Counted from the first letter of the stretch, positions 18,921 to 27,599 are shown. The stretch is DNA of 64,000 nucleotides from Acidithiobacillus sp. YTS05 (GCF_024396695.1 NZ_CP094359.1:2677153-2741152); one strand, 5' to 3'. Translations and numbers: made by a program. Notes: generated by a model from the letters alone, not told the origin.

Positions 18921-19148
18921 GTGAATGATCGCGCGCGCCAATTCAGCCAGGAATCTGGGCTCATTTCGGGATTGTTTGAGGCTATGCCGAAGGAGTGGTT
19001 GAGTGACCAAGCCAAGATCGATCTGCAGATGACCATACTCTGTTCGCATCTGGAGAAGGGCCACGTTGTCCAGAATTTTGTGGATGTGGTGAGTAAACAT
19101 ACCCAGGATGGGGCATCTGGTTGCGCTGCTCATGTGTCATGGGTATAG
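18921..19148 (+). CDS. Unrecognised small protein
   Basis: A 75-residue frame starting GTG, of unknown family (SGLISGLFEAMPKEWLS, VQNFVDVVSKH). The GTG overlaps by four bases the stop of an upstream open frame (18736-18924, possibly starting TTG and ending MIVLIPLIRP). That resembles translational coupling and is the main reason to list it. The frame lies between the copper promoter and the transfer genes. It may be a gene fragment. Confidence 0.3.
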   Translation: MNDRARQFSQESGLISGLFEAMPKEWLSDQAKIDLQMTILCSHLEKGHVVQNFVDVVSKHTQDGASGCAAHVSWV

Positions 19149-19280
19149 CGCAAGCACAAGGGATTCCTGCCGACAGACGTCAGGATGAAACTTTATTGTT
19201 CTAGGAATGCGCTATTCTCTCAGAGACACATCGACTCAGGATGGAACATTGTTTTTCCCGTTAAATCCGGAGAGCAATAA

Positions 19281-19556
19281 ATCAATAAGTTACATATTTT
19301 CTGGGATGATACTTTTTTGTCCGTTAACATCAGTGAGCGCGGAGCACTGCGGTATATTGCCCGCAAGCTGCATATCCAATTTCGTTTCACCGGGCCGAAC
19401 TACGCCATGATCGGGGAGAAAATCCCCTATGGGGAGGCGGTCCCCGCCATCATCCTGCTCAAGCGGATTGCCGGCATCTCCTACATCCAAGGCAGCTTTG
19501 CCCTGTTGGGTGGTCAGGTCCTGGTGGTCCACAACGCGCCGCTGGTCGGCGGCTGA
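19281..19556 (+). pseudogene. Fragment resembling the C-terminal domain of TcpQ/PilL-like pilus proteins
   Basis: The frame opens just after a stop at 19278, without an ATG or ribosome site. It reads KLHIFWDDTFLSVNISERG, then ALRYIARKLHIQFRFTGPNY, then PYGEAVPAIILLKRIAG. This has the layout of the secretin-associated TcpQ/PilL-type domain. A different forward frame just upstream (from 19207) could be its front end after a frameshift near 19280-19300. Family assignment is tentative. Confidence 0.35.
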
Positions 19557-19560
19557 GGGC

Positions 19561-19590
19561 CTGCCTATCCCCTTTTGGCCCCGCTATACC
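19561..19590 (+). promoter_or_regulatory. Intergenic element A, copy 1 (before trbC)
   Basis: Reads CTGCCTATCCCC, then TTTTGGCCCC, then GCTATACC. The same layout recurs at 23392, 30826 and, in part, 34306, each time before a transfer or partition gene. GCTATACC could supply a -10 box. It ends 92 bp before the trbC start. Confidence 0.6.
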
Positions 19591-19682
19591 GACACAGGCC
19601 GAGGGGTCTGCGGCGTGTCGGGAGTGGTCCCTACCGATGCGTCGAGGTAACGGGACAACCTGCTTGCAAGAGGAATCGCAAC

Positions 19683-20072
19683 ATGGAACAGGTAGACGCA
19701 ATGCCGCAGTACAATCGCCGGCCTTTGAGCCGCAAGGCCAAGCTGGCTCTGGGCGTGGGGCTTACCCTGGCGGGAACCGCGGCCGCTTGGGCGGCCACCG
19801 GTGGCCCCTTCGGGGACATCAGCAACTTCATTCAGCAGAACTTCATGCCCTTCATCGGGTCCGTGGGCGTGGCCGGCGGCGTCGGCTACGGCGCGGTGCA
19901 CGCCTTCAAGCACGACTACGGCAAGGCCGCCGTCGGTATCGGTACCGCCGCGGGCGGCGGCTTTCTCATCGCCCAGTATGGGTGGTTCGGCCAGCAGGCC
20001 GGTATCCAGGCGGCCGTGTTGGGCCAGCACGCCGGCCTGTTGGCGACCCTGGCTCACGGCCTGGGTCTGTAA
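19683..20072 (+). CDS. trbC: Conjugal transfer pilin TrbC/VirB2
   Basis: A 129-residue VirB2/TrbC-type major pilin precursor. The long N-terminal signal region (KAKLALGVGLTLAGTAAAWAA) is followed by two hydrophobic segments joined by a basic loop (HAFKHDYGKAA). It is Gly/Ala-rich throughout. Start 19683 is preceded by AGAGGAA. It is first in the operon trbC-trbD-trbE, with trbD 22 bases downstream, and behind element A. The extra C-terminal stretch makes it somewhat longer than RP4 TrbC's mature pilin. Confidence 0.75.
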   Translation: MEQVDAMPQYNRRPLSRKAKLALGVGLTLAGTAAAWAATGGPFGDISNFIQQNFMPFIGSVGVAGGVGYGAVHAFKHDYGKAAVGIGTAAGGGFLIAQYGWFGQQAGIQAAVLGQHAGLLATLAHGLGL

Positions 20073-20094
20073 CGGCCCGACCAGAGGAGGAAAG

Positions 20095-20487
20095 ATGGAC
20101 GGAACACGGCAGGTGCGGCTGTACCAGTCGCTGGTCCGTCCCCATCTGCTGATGGGGGCGGAACGCACGGCGACAATGTACAACGCCGGATTTGCGATGC
20201 TGGTGTATTTCTTCACCCTCTCCATCCCCGGCGCTGTCATCGCCGTGCTGCTGTTCATGCTGATTCAGGCGGTGCTGCAACATCTGGCGAAATCCGACGC
20301 CCAAATGATCGCGGTGGTCAACCGGTCCAGAAAGTACCAGACCTTCTATGGGAGCGGCGCGACGCTGGAGGCCGGGTACCGGGAGATCCCCAACCCGCAC
20401 CCCATCCCCGCCACCACCAAACTGCTGTCCTGGATAGCCCGACTGGGAGCCCGAAAAGATGCTGAACGTCAAAGAGTTTCGCAGTAA
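20095..20487 (+). CDS. trbD: Conjugal transfer protein TrbD/VirB3
   Basis: A 130-residue small inner-membrane subunit of the type IV secretion system. YQSLVRPHLLMGAER is the conserved VirB3/TrbD start. It is followed by two membrane helices (FAMLVYFFTLSIPGAVIAVLLFMLIQ) and a hydrophilic tail. A strong AGGAGG precedes ATG. Its end overlaps the trbE start by 29 bases, so the two are translationally coupled, as is usual for VirB3-VirB4. Confidence 0.85.
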   Translation: MDGTRQVRLYQSLVRPHLLMGAERTATMYNAGFAMLVYFFTLSIPGAVIAVLLFMLIQAVLQHLAKSDAQMIAVVNRSRKYQTFYGSGATLEAGYREIPNPHPIPATTKLLSWIARLGARKDAERQRVSQ

Positions 20488-22969
20488 GGAGCTTGCGCTG
20501 CCCGATCTGCTCAACCCCGCCATCCTGGCGGGCGAGATCACGGTACTGGGTAAACCCTGCGCCGTCCTCTTGAACAAGGACGGTTCGTTCCTGTCCGTCA
20601 TCGGATTTTCCGGGCCAGACCGGGAAAGTCTTTCCCACGCCGGGATCAACCGTATGTCGGCGGTCGTCAATGCCGCCTTGACGCGGCTCGGGTCGGGATG
20701 GACCGTGCAGATCTCGGCCACCCGTGTCCCTGCGGACGGATACATCGAAGAAAGCCGGTGCTTCTTCCCCGATCCCGTATCCGCCCTCATCGATCTGGAG
20801 CGCCGCTCCCAATTCGAGCAGGAGGGCCTGCACTTTCTCTGCCGCTACACTCTGGCGCTTACCTGGCAGACCCCGCCGGAGTCCGAAGTGTCCGCCGGGC
20901 AGATGTTTCTGGAGTCCAAAAAGGACGCGCAGCCAGACACCTTCGACGTGCTCCTGCAGAAATTCGAGGACGCCATTCGCGCCGTCACCGGGATCTTGCA
21001 GCAGACCTTTCTGCTATCCCCGCTCGATGCTCGCGGCTTGCTGACCCACTATCACGAGTGCCTGACCGGCAAGGCGCACGGCGTGAATCCCCCGACGATC
21101 CCGGGCTATCTGGACGTGCTTCTCGGGCACCACGATTTCATCGCCGGCGTGGAGCCATCCATCGACGGGGAGTTGATCGAGGTGGTCAGTGTGACGGGCT
21201 ACCCGGACCGCACGAATCCCGTGCTGCTGGAAGACTTGCACGGCCTGCCGTTCCCCCTGCGCTACACCACCCGCTTCATTCTCCAGGATCAGCAGGAGTC
21301 CAAGAAGCTGATCGGGAAGTATCGGGAGAAGTGGGCCAGCTCCAAATTCAGCCTGCGGGATTACCTCTCGGCCGCCTTGGACAGGGGTCAGGTCCGGCAC
21401 GACCGGGCCGATCCCTTCAAGCAGGCCATGGAACAAGAAACTGCGCTGGCCGATGGCGACGTGTCCAGCGGTGCCGTGCGCCTGGGCTATTTCACATTCA
21501 CCGTCGTGCTACGCGGGAAGGACGCCAAGACGCTGGAGGATCGGGTTCGGATCGTCATGAACCTGCTCGACAACGCCAACTTCGTGGCCAAGCGGGAGAC
21601 GGTCAATGTGGTGGAGGCCTTCCTGGGCAGCCTGCCGGGCCACACCTGGGAGAACGTGCGCCGCCCGGTGCTGAACAGCATGAACTTCGCGGATGTTTCG
21701 CCCAAAACGGCGATCTGGGCGGGAGACCGGGAGTGCCCCAGTCCGCTCATGCGCACGGGGAACCAACCGGCACCGTGCCTCACTTTCGCCAAGACTTCGG
21801 GGTCCACGCCTTTTCGCTTCAATCTGCATGTCTCGGATGTTGGGCACAGTCTGATTTTGGGGCCCACCGGTGCTGGTAAGTCCAGTCTGCTGGCGCTGCT
21901 CGTGGCCCAGTGGCTGCGCTATCGCAACGCGCGGGTCATCGCCTTCGACAAGGGGCGGTCCCTCTTCGCGCTCACCGAGGCCGTGGGCGCTGCCGCGCCG
22001 GGCTTGGCCCAGCACTACGACTTGGGCGGAGAGTACAGTAAGCTGTCTTTTGCCCCGCTGGAGCGGGTGGATAGCCAGGCCGAGCGGGTGTTTGCCGAAG
22101 AATGGCTGGAAAGCCTGGCCGTGCTCCAGGGGGTGACGGTGACCTCCGCCGAGCGGGCCGTCATCCACCAGGCCATCGAGGGCTTGGCATCGGAACAGGG
22201 ACGGTCCATTACCGACGTGGTGTCCCTCTTGCAGGATGCCCGCCTGAAACAGGCGGTGGGCGTGTACCAGGGCACGGGCAAGTACGGGGATCTGTTGGAT
22301 GCCCGGCACGACGGTCTGGATCTCTCCAGCCGGTTTCTGACCTTCGAGATGGACAGCCTGCCCCAGGGCGATACCGCCAGGGGCATCGTGGTGCCCATCC
22401 TGCTGTACCTCTTCCATCGCATCGAAACCATGCTGGATGGCAGCCCCACGCTGATCGTGCTCGACGAGGCCTGGACCCTGCTGGACAACCCGCTGTTCCT
22501 GGCCAAAATCCGGGCGTGGCTCAAGGTGCTGCGCAAGAAGAACGCGGCGGTCCTCTTCGCCACGCAGTCTCTGGCGGACCTGATCGGAAGCCCTTTGCTG
22601 CCGGTCTTGCAGGAGAGTTGCCCGACCAAGATTTTCCTGCCCAACCGGGAAGCCGGGTCGACCACCTTGCTGCCCATGTATACGGCCTTTGGCCTGCTGG
22701 ACCGGCAGATCCAGCTTTTGCAGACCGCGACCCCGAAGCAGGATTACTACGTGAGCAGCCCTAATGGGCAGCGGCTGGTGTCTTTTGCCATGGGTCCGGT
22801 GACCCTGGCTTTCTGCGCCGTGTCCGATCCTCGCGACGTGAAGCGGGTAGCGGAATTGCGGGACCAGTATGGGCGGACATGGCCCGTGGCCTGGTTGCGG
22901 GAACGGCTCCCCGTTCCGGTTCAGGGGAGTTGGATCGGCCTTCTGGAACGCCTGTATCCGGCTTTCTGA
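20459..22969 (+). CDS. trbE: Conjugal transfer ATPase TrbE/VirB4
   Basis: An 836-residue cytoplasmic/inner-membrane ATPase that powers pilus assembly and DNA transfer. The N-terminal CagE/TrbE/VirB domain is followed by a RecA-like motor with Walker A GPTGAGKSS (about residues 468-476), Walker B LIVLDEAWTLLD (about residue 667) and the downstream LFATQSLADL motif. Length is normal. Element B (22974) begins five bases after the stop. Confidence 0.94.
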   Translation: MLNVKEFRSKELALPDLLNPAILAGEITVLGKPCAVLLNKDGSFLSVIGFSGPDRESLSHAGINRMSAVVNAALTRLGSGWTVQISATRVPADGYIEESRCFFPDPVSALIDLERRSQFEQEGLHFLCRYTLALTWQTPPESEVSAGQMFLESKKDAQPDTFDVLLQKFEDAIRAVTGILQQTFLLSPLDARGLLTHYHECLTGKAHGVNPPTIPGYLDVLLGHHDFIAGVEPSIDGELIEVVSVTGYPDRTNPVLLEDLHGLPFPLRYTTRFILQDQQESKKLIGKYREKWASSKFSLRDYLSAALDRGQVRHDRADPFKQAMEQETALADGDVSSGAVRLGYFTFTVVLRGKDAKTLEDRVRIVMNLLDNANFVAKRETVNVVEAFLGSLPGHTWENVRRPVLNSMNFADVSPKTAIWAGDRECPSPLMRTGNQPAPCLTFAKTSGSTPFRFNLHVSDVGHSLILGPTGAGKSSLLALLVAQWLRYRNARVIAFDKGRSLFALTEAVGAAAPGLAQHYDLGGEYSKLSFAPLERVDSQAERVFAEEWLESLAVLQGVTVTSAERAVIHQAIEGLASEQGRSITDVVSLLQDARLKQAVGVYQGTGKYGDLLDARHDGLDLSSRFLTFEMDSLPQGDTARGIVVPILLYLFHRIETMLDGSPTLIVLDEAWTLLDNPLFLAKIRAWLKVLRKKNAAVLFATQSLADLIGSPLLPVLQESCPTKIFLPNREAGSTTLLPMYTAFGLLDRQIQLLQTATPKQDYYVSSPNGQRLVSFAMGPVTLAFCAVSDPRDVKRVAELRDQYGRTWPVAWLRERLPVPVQGSWIGLLERLYPAF

Positions 22970-22973
22970 GGTT

Positions 22974-22990
22974 GACGAGACAATCCGCGC
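22974..22990 (+). promoter_or_regulatory. Intergenic element B, copy 1 (before the EexN-like gene)
   Basis: GACGAGACAATCCGCGC, identical over 17 bp to 26802-26818 and close to 34267-34283. It starts just after the trbE stop and lies 53 bp before the next start codon. Confidence 0.6.
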
Positions 22991-23000
22991 CATTGGGTGC

Positions 23001-23019
23001 GGGCCGGATTTCCCGGCCC
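23001..23019 (+). promoter_or_regulatory. 7-bp GC hairpin between trbE and the EexN-like gene
   Basis: GGGCCGG, loop ATTTC, CCGGCCC, with no U-run after it. It may attenuate read-through or set the 5' end of the downstream message. Confidence 0.45.
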
Positions 23020-23043
23020 ATAGAACCGAAGGAGGAAGATTTC

Positions 23044-23370
23044 ATGAAGGCATCGCAGATCGCTGTGGTGGCCGCGTTGTCGGTCCTGGGATTGGCCGGA
23101 TGTGGGCATGAGCACAAAAAGCCGGCACCAGCAGACCAGACAGCAGTATGCAAGCCGGAGCCCTACGACATGGCAAGCCAATATCACTCGACGGACTATT
23201 ACCAGCACCATCCCCGCCAGCGAAAGCAGCTGATCCAGGAATGTAACCACGCACCGTGCATTGCGGATGGATCCTCTCCGAACTGTACCAATGCGGATCA
23301 GGCACAACAGGATATCGAGTACAAAGCCAGCCCGGACACCCTGAGCACCCTGTCCAAGGCCCTGAACTAG
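23044..23370 (+). CDS. EexN/TrbK-like entry-exclusion lipoprotein
   Basis: A 108-residue lipoprotein. The lipobox VLGLAGC puts the lipid Cys at residue 20. After a short linker the EexN-type core appears: YYQHHPRQRKQLIQEC, then SPNCTNADQAQ, matching the family pattern YY-x-HP..EC..NC-x-NA. EexN-type proteins stop a recipient that already has the element from acting again as recipient. GGAGGAAG precedes ATG. Its position in the trb cluster, between the VirB4 and VirB5 genes, fits TrbK/EexN. Confidence 0.72.
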   Translation: MKASQIAVVAALSVLGLAGCGHEHKKPAPADQTAVCKPEPYDMASQYHSTDYYQHHPRQRKQLIQECNHAPCIADGSSPNCTNADQAQQDIEYKASPDTLSTLSKALN

Positions 23371-23391
23371 CTGTAAACGCGGCCCAGATAG

Positions 23392-23422
23392 ACTACCTAT
23401 CCCCGTTTTGCCCCGCTATACC
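23392..23422 (+). promoter_or_regulatory. Intergenic element A, copy 2
   Basis: ACTACCTATCCCC, then GTTTTGCCCC, then GCTATACC; it ends 33 bp before the next start codon. Near-identical to copies at 19561 and 30826. Confidence 0.6.
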
Positions 23423-23455
23423 CGGAGGGAATCGTCTTCTCTCTGGGGGTTACTC

Positions 23456-24475
23456 ATGCGAAAAACCCGTTTTACAACCGCTCTCCTGGCCGCTCTGGCC
23501 GTGGTATCCATGCCGGCGTCCGCCTTGGCCGATCCGTTGTCCGCCATGCAGGCAGACAGCAGGGCGCTCGGTGCCATGGCGCAGATCTGGGCGCAGGTAC
23601 AGTCCGCCGCGCAGTCGTATGGGCAACTCGCGCCCTACGCCGCCGCCACCTGGGCCGGTCTCGGCCCGGTGGTCACCAATCCCATGGGCTTTCGTGAGCA
23701 ATGCCACAACACCCGATGGGATCAGGTCACCCAATATCTGGTGACCGGCGCGCTCAATATCGGCGGTGACGGTGAGGCGGAAGCCTACGCCATACAGGCC
23801 GTCGCCGCTGATTTCCCGGAACAGTTGTCGGATTACCTAGTGCAGCTGGTGCAGTCCGGCAACCCCCGGGAAGAGGCTCTGGCGAACCAGATCATGGCCC
23901 AGAAAGGGCCTCTGTTGGCGTCTCTGAACGATCTGTCCACGCTGTTGAATACCACGGCAACGCAACTGAGCAACGCCATCGGACCCAACAGCAGTTTGCA
24001 GCCTTTGCCCATTACGCAGTGGGAGGCTGGGATTGGAGACGCCCCGAATCTGGCCCGGGCGCAGTATGTGGCCGGGCCAAACGATGGAGCGCCCATCGGC
24101 TGGTTTGATGGCATAGCCCCGGATTCCCAGATCACCCGCCTGGTGGATATCTGCCCTACGGGCACGGGCAGTTTGCCGACCCTGCCGCTGAAAGCGCCAA
24201 TCATGCAGGCGGTGCAACAAGCCATAAGCGACGAGCCGTCCCTGGCCCAGGTGGCGCAACCCATGGAAAACGGAAGCACGTGGTCTGCCCCCAGCCCGTA
24301 TGGTTTCGGCGGCGGGACCGCCAACCCGGTCCGGGAAGATCTCGTGGCCGCCCTGGCGACGGACGAGACCGGTATCGCCGGCTACATGGCCCCGATCACC
24401 GCGCCCCTGGAACAGTATGACCAGGAGGTCCAGCAGATCATGCAGATCATCCGATCTGGCGGAACGGAAAACTAA
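23456..24475 (+). CDS. Exported protein of unknown function in the trb cluster
   Basis: A 339-residue protein with a clear signal peptide (TTALLAALAVVSMPASALA, cleavage before DPLSAM). I do not recognise the mature part. It is largely helical and Ala/Gln-rich (AMQADSRALGAMAQIWAQVQ), with two cysteines (REQCHN, DICPTG) that could form a disulfide. It also has a long loop region (LQPLPITQWEAGIGDAPNLA). It starts right after element A copy 2 and is followed 11 bases later by trbJ, so it should belong to the mating channel, perhaps as a pilus-tip or periplasmic component. The ribosome site is weak. Confidence 0.75.
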   Translation: MRKTRFTTALLAALAVVSMPASALADPLSAMQADSRALGAMAQIWAQVQSAAQSYGQLAPYAAATWAGLGPVVTNPMGFREQCHNTRWDQVTQYLVTGALNIGGDGEAEAYAIQAVAADFPEQLSDYLVQLVQSGNPREEALANQIMAQKGPLLASLNDLSTLLNTTATQLSNAIGPNSSLQPLPITQWEAGIGDAPNLARAQYVAGPNDGAPIGWFDGIAPDSQITRLVDICPTGTGSLPTLPLKAPIMQAVQQAISDEPSLAQVAQPMENGSTWSAPSPYGFGGGTANPVREDLVAALATDETGIAGYMAPITAPLEQYDQEVQQIMQIIRSGGTEN

Positions 24476-24486
24476 GGAGGTCCATC

Positions 24487-25260
24487 ATGAAAAAGCAGAG
24501 CATTCGCCGTGTCTTCCTCGCAATCCTGATGGCATTGCCGCCGGTCCCGGCTCTGGCAGGCGGCGCGGTCACCGGGGGAGCCACCCTGCCCGAACAGATC
24601 GTGCAGGAAGCCACACTCATCCAGTCAAAAATTTCCGGTGCGGAGCGGCTGGTAGAGCAGATCCAGCAGTACGAAAACATGGTCCAGAACATGGTCACCC
24701 TCCCGCAGAGCCTGGTGAACCGGATTCTGCAGCCCATCGATCAGATCTACGGCATGGCCGCGCAGGCCCAGCAGCTGGGCACCAACGCCATGAACATCGC
24801 CAACCAGTTCCAGAACATCAATGCGAGCTTCAACCCGCAGCTCACGGACGAATATACCCAAAAATACGAGAGCATCACGACCGGGCTCAACAACGCGCTG
24901 AATACGGCGATCCAGGCCGCGAACCTGAACCCGGACGCCTTCGCTACCCAGGCGCAGGCGGAGCAGGCCATCAGTCAGGCCTTGCAGAACCCGCAAAGCC
25001 GCAATGCCCTGCTGCAGGGGGCCGTGGAAGCCGGGCAGGCCACAGTATCGGCACTGACCCAGATGCAGCAGACCGCCAATACGGAAGCATCGGCCGAAAT
25101 GGAATGGCGGAAAAACCAGCTGGCCTACCAGACCAGCCAGGTTGCCGCGAACCAGGAGGCCACTCAGGCCTTGTATGGCAATGGCACCAACCCGCAGCCC
25201 GCGGTGAGCGCTTCGGGCGGCACACTGAACACCCTGACCCAGACTCTGGGAGGGGATTGA
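24487..25260 (+). CDS. trbJ: Conjugal transfer protein TrbJ/VirB5
   Basis: A 257-residue periplasmic/pilus-associated protein with a signal peptide (FLAILMALPPVPALA) and a long helical, Gln-rich body (QIQQYENMVQNM, AAQAQQLGTNAMNIANQFQ, EWRKNQLAYQTSQ) as in TrbJ. AAGGAGG precedes ATG. It lies directly before trbL, as in RP4-type clusters. Confidence 0.87.
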   Translation: MKKQSIRRVFLAILMALPPVPALAGGAVTGGATLPEQIVQEATLIQSKISGAERLVEQIQQYENMVQNMVTLPQSLVNRILQPIDQIYGMAAQAQQLGTNAMNIANQFQNINASFNPQLTDEYTQKYESITTGLNNALNTAIQAANLNPDAFATQAQAEQAISQALQNPQSRNALLQGAVEAGQATVSALTQMQQTANTEASAEMEWRKNQLAYQTSQVAANQEATQALYGNGTNPQPAVSASGGTLNTLTQTLGGD

Positions 25261-25261
25261 A

Positions 25262-26797
25262 ATGCACAGACGACCTTGGCCCCTGGCAGGGCGCAAAGCC
25301 CTCGCACCCTGGGTATTACTGGCGCTGCTCCTCATTGCCGCGCCGGACGCCTTCGCGGGCACGTCTGGGGCCAGCAGCATTACCAATACGTTTATCAGCG
25401 CCACAACGGGTTGGTACGGTTCCCTGAAAAGCGTTGCCGAAGGAATTTTCTACACGCTATTCGGCGTGGACTTCGTCTACTTGGTGGCCCAATGGCTCAT
25501 CGGCGGAAAGGACGTACACGAAGTGTTCACGTCCTTCATCAAGAAGCTCATCACCATTGGGGTGTTTTTTACCATCCTGCTCAACGGGCATGAGCTGATT
25601 GGCTGGGTCATCGATGGGTTCAAGGCATCCGGTGTCGCCGCCGCCGGGCAGCCGCATACGAGCCTCGACTGGATACTCGGAACCGGCGGCAAGATTTTCA
25701 CGGCTTGTGTCCAGGGGCCGGTGCAGAGCGGTACGGGCGGAGCCATCAAGTATGTCTGGGATCTGGTCTCTTCCGGCGGGAAAACCCTGATCTCCACCAT
25801 CCTGGGTGCGTTTGTCGGGATGGTCGTCGGGATCATCGCTATTCTGGCCCTGATCTATCTGGCGCTGGAGTATCTGGCCATCCAGTTGGAGGCCGCCCTG
25901 GTGGCGTCCGTGGGCATCATCATGATGGGCTTTGCGGGTAGCCGCTGGACCGTGCAGCACACGGAAGGGTACCTCAAGTACGCGCTGTCCGTAGGCATCC
26001 GGTTCATGGTCCTCGTGATTTGGATTGCCTTCATCGAGAACCATTCTTCGTCCATCATTACCAATCTGCTGAACGGCGTGAAACAATCTGGCGGGACCAA
26101 TATCGGGACCACGCTTTCGGCTTATGCCAATGTGCTCATTTTTGTGTTGCTGATTGCCTGGATGGCGAAGAAGCTGCCCGGCATCGCGGCCAGCGTCCTG
26201 ACGGGCGGGTCCACAATGTCCGGTGGTGAGTTGATCTCCAGTGGTGTGGCGGCCGCCGCGCTCGGAGCCGCGGCCCTGGCTACGGGCGGTGCCGCTTTGG
26301 GCGCCGCCGGAGCGGGCGCGGGCACTGGGGTTTTGACGGGCGCGGAAGCCGCAGCCGCTGGGATTGGCGAAGCGGGTGCGCTGTCCGGTGCAGCCGGTGG
26401 TGCTGCGGGGGCTGGTGGAACGGCCTTGGGCGCCGGTGAGGCGGGCTCGCTATCCGGCGCGGCGGATGCCGGTATGGCGAACGCCGTACAGGCCCCGCCA
26501 CCACCACCGGAACCGTCTGGGCTTCCCGAAAACACGGTGCTGCCGCCTAAGCTGGATTCCCTGCAGAACGCGGGACCTTCCGGTGTGGCGGAGACCAGGC
26601 GAGCGGCACCCGCTGCGGAGCGGAGCGGTGCCACTGGCGAAGGGCAGGACAAGCCTATGTCGCTGGCGGAGAGAATGATGAAACAGCATAAAAACCTTAC
26701 CGCCATACATGGTGTTGCAGAAAAAATCCTGTCGCCCGGAGAGGAGAGCAAAGTGGGTGTACAAGCGAATGGGTTCGGCTTGAAGCACAGCGAGTAG
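25262..26797 (+). CDS. trbL: Conjugal transfer protein TrbL/VirB6
   Basis: A 511-residue polytopic inner-membrane subunit of the mating channel. After a signal-like first helix it has five to six membrane segments, including FVGMVVGIIAILALIYLALE and IRFMVLVIWIAFIEN. It ends in a very Ala/Gly-rich low-complexity tail (about residues 330-420) and a hydrophilic C-terminus (SLAERMMKQHKNL). The start is one base after the trbJ stop. Confidence 0.88.
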   Translation: MHRRPWPLAGRKALAPWVLLALLLIAAPDAFAGTSGASSITNTFISATTGWYGSLKSVAEGIFYTLFGVDFVYLVAQWLIGGKDVHEVFTSFIKKLITIGVFFTILLNGHELIGWVIDGFKASGVAAAGQPHTSLDWILGTGGKIFTACVQGPVQSGTGGAIKYVWDLVSSGGKTLISTILGAFVGMVVGIIAILALIYLALEYLAIQLEAALVASVGIIMMGFAGSRWTVQHTEGYLKYALSVGIRFMVLVIWIAFIENHSSSIITNLLNGVKQSGGTNIGTTLSAYANVLIFVLLIAWMAKKLPGIAASVLTGGSTMSGGELISSGVAAAALGAAALATGGAALGAAGAGAGTGVLTGAEAAAAGIGEAGALSGAAGGAAGAGGTALGAGEAGSLSGAADAGMANAVQAPPPPPEPSGLPENTVLPPKLDSLQNAGPSGVAETRRAAPAAERSGATGEGQDKPMSLAERMMKQHKNLTAIHGVAEKILSPGEESKVGVQANGFGLKHSE

Positions 26798-26801
26798 CGG
26801 C

Positions 26802-26818
26802 GACGAGACAATCCGCGC
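26802..26818 (+). promoter_or_regulatory. Intergenic element B, copy 2
   Basis: GACGAGACAATCCGCGC followed directly by TATAGG, a possible -10. Identical over 17 bp to copy 1. It begins just after the trbL stop. Confidence 0.6.
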
Positions 26819-26866
26819 TATAGGCAAGAAGCGGTGGGGTTGAGTCTGATGAATGGAGGTGGGGCC

Positions 26867-27118
26867 GTGAAGCTCAAGATATTCATTTTCTGGATACTGG
26901 CGATGGCGTTTTCGCCAATCACGCTGGCAATTCCCTTTATCGGGACGGATTTGGTGTACCTTACCGTGATCGGCCCGGTTGTGATGGGCGCTCTGTACTT
27001 CATGCTCGTGCCCCACAAGGCAGATTTTAGTGGTCTTGCATTCAAAGGATACAGTGCTAGCGACATGGCCCGCGCACGCAGCGAGGGCTACCATCAGGGC
27101 CGTAACAGTAACCTCTGA
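26867..27118 (+). CDS. Small membrane protein in the trb cluster
   Basis: An 83-residue protein with two membrane helices (IFIFWILAMAFSPITLAIPFIG and VYLTVIGPVVMGALYFMLV) and a basic/aromatic tail (SASDMARARSEGYHQG). I chose the GTG at 26867 because GGAGG sits seven bases before it; an in-frame ATG at 26849 is also possible. Not recognised. It closes the first transfer operon, since a terminator follows at 27148. Confidence 0.6.
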   Translation: MKLKIFIFWILAMAFSPITLAIPFIGTDLVYLTVIGPVVMGALYFMLVPHKADFSGLAFKGYSASDMARARSEGYHQGRNSNL

Positions 27119-27147
27119 CCGCTGAAGCGATCTCTGCAGTTTAGAAG

Positions 27148-27176
27148 GCCCCGCCAACGCGCGGGGCTTGTTCTTT
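27148..27176 (+). terminator. Rho-independent terminator after the first trb operon
   Basis: GCCCCGC, loop CAACGC, GCGGGGC, then TTGTTCTTT. Confidence 0.8.
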
Positions 27177-27253
27177 CCGGGTATCCCATAACATGGAGCC
27201 GGACCCCCGGCGGAAACACCAGCCATCACCGAAGAATGGCCCAGGTTGCGATG

Positions 27254-27268
27254 GTCCCATAATGGGAC
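27254..27268 (+). promoter_or_regulatory. Operator/-10 region of higBA
   Basis: A perfect inverted repeat GTCCCAT-A-ATGGGAC, 5 bp before the higB start codon. CATAAT within it is a good -10, so a bound HigA would block the promoter. A related imperfect half (TCCCATAA) lies at 27184-27191. Confidence 0.65.
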
Positions 27269-27272
27269 TATC

Positions 27273-27584
27273 ATGAACAACATGCGAGTGATAGCTGTCT
27301 CCACGCTGCGAGCTTTTTGGGAGAGCTGCCCCGATGCCGAGCAGCCCTTGAAAGCATGGTACGACGAGGCCAGGAACGCCACTTGGACGCAGCCGTCTGA
27401 CATCAAGGCGCAGTACAGGAGTGCCAGCATTCTGAAGAATCGCCGCGTCGTCTTTAATATCAAAGGCAATGACTACCGGCTGGTTGTTTCGATTGCCTAC
27501 CGGCTGCAGATCGTCTACGTGAAGTTTGTGGGCACGCATCAGGAATACGACAAAATCGACGCGGAACGCATTGAGTTGGCTTGA
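27273..27584 (+). CDS. higB: HigB-type mRNA interferase toxin
   Basis: A 103-residue RelE-superfamily toxin of the HigB type, a ribosome-dependent mRNA endonuclease. The family layout is clear: MRVIAVSTLRAFWESCPDAE, LKAWYDEARNATW, and the basic/aromatic C-terminal HQEYDKIDAE, with NRRVVFNIKGNDYRLVV in the core. Start at 27273, just after the operator palindrome. Toxin before antitoxin is the usual hig order. It should stabilise the ICE. Confidence 0.92.
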   Translation: MNNMRVIAVSTLRAFWESCPDAEQPLKAWYDEARNATWTQPSDIKAQYRSASILKNRRVVFNIKGNDYRLVVSIAYRLQIVYVKFVGTHQEYDKIDAERIELA

Positions 27585-27599
27585 GGTCAGGAGGACAGA

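Noticed and set aside
21509..22993. Long reverse open frame opposite trbE
   Set aside because: Composition is that of an antisense shadow; trbE has full family motifs.
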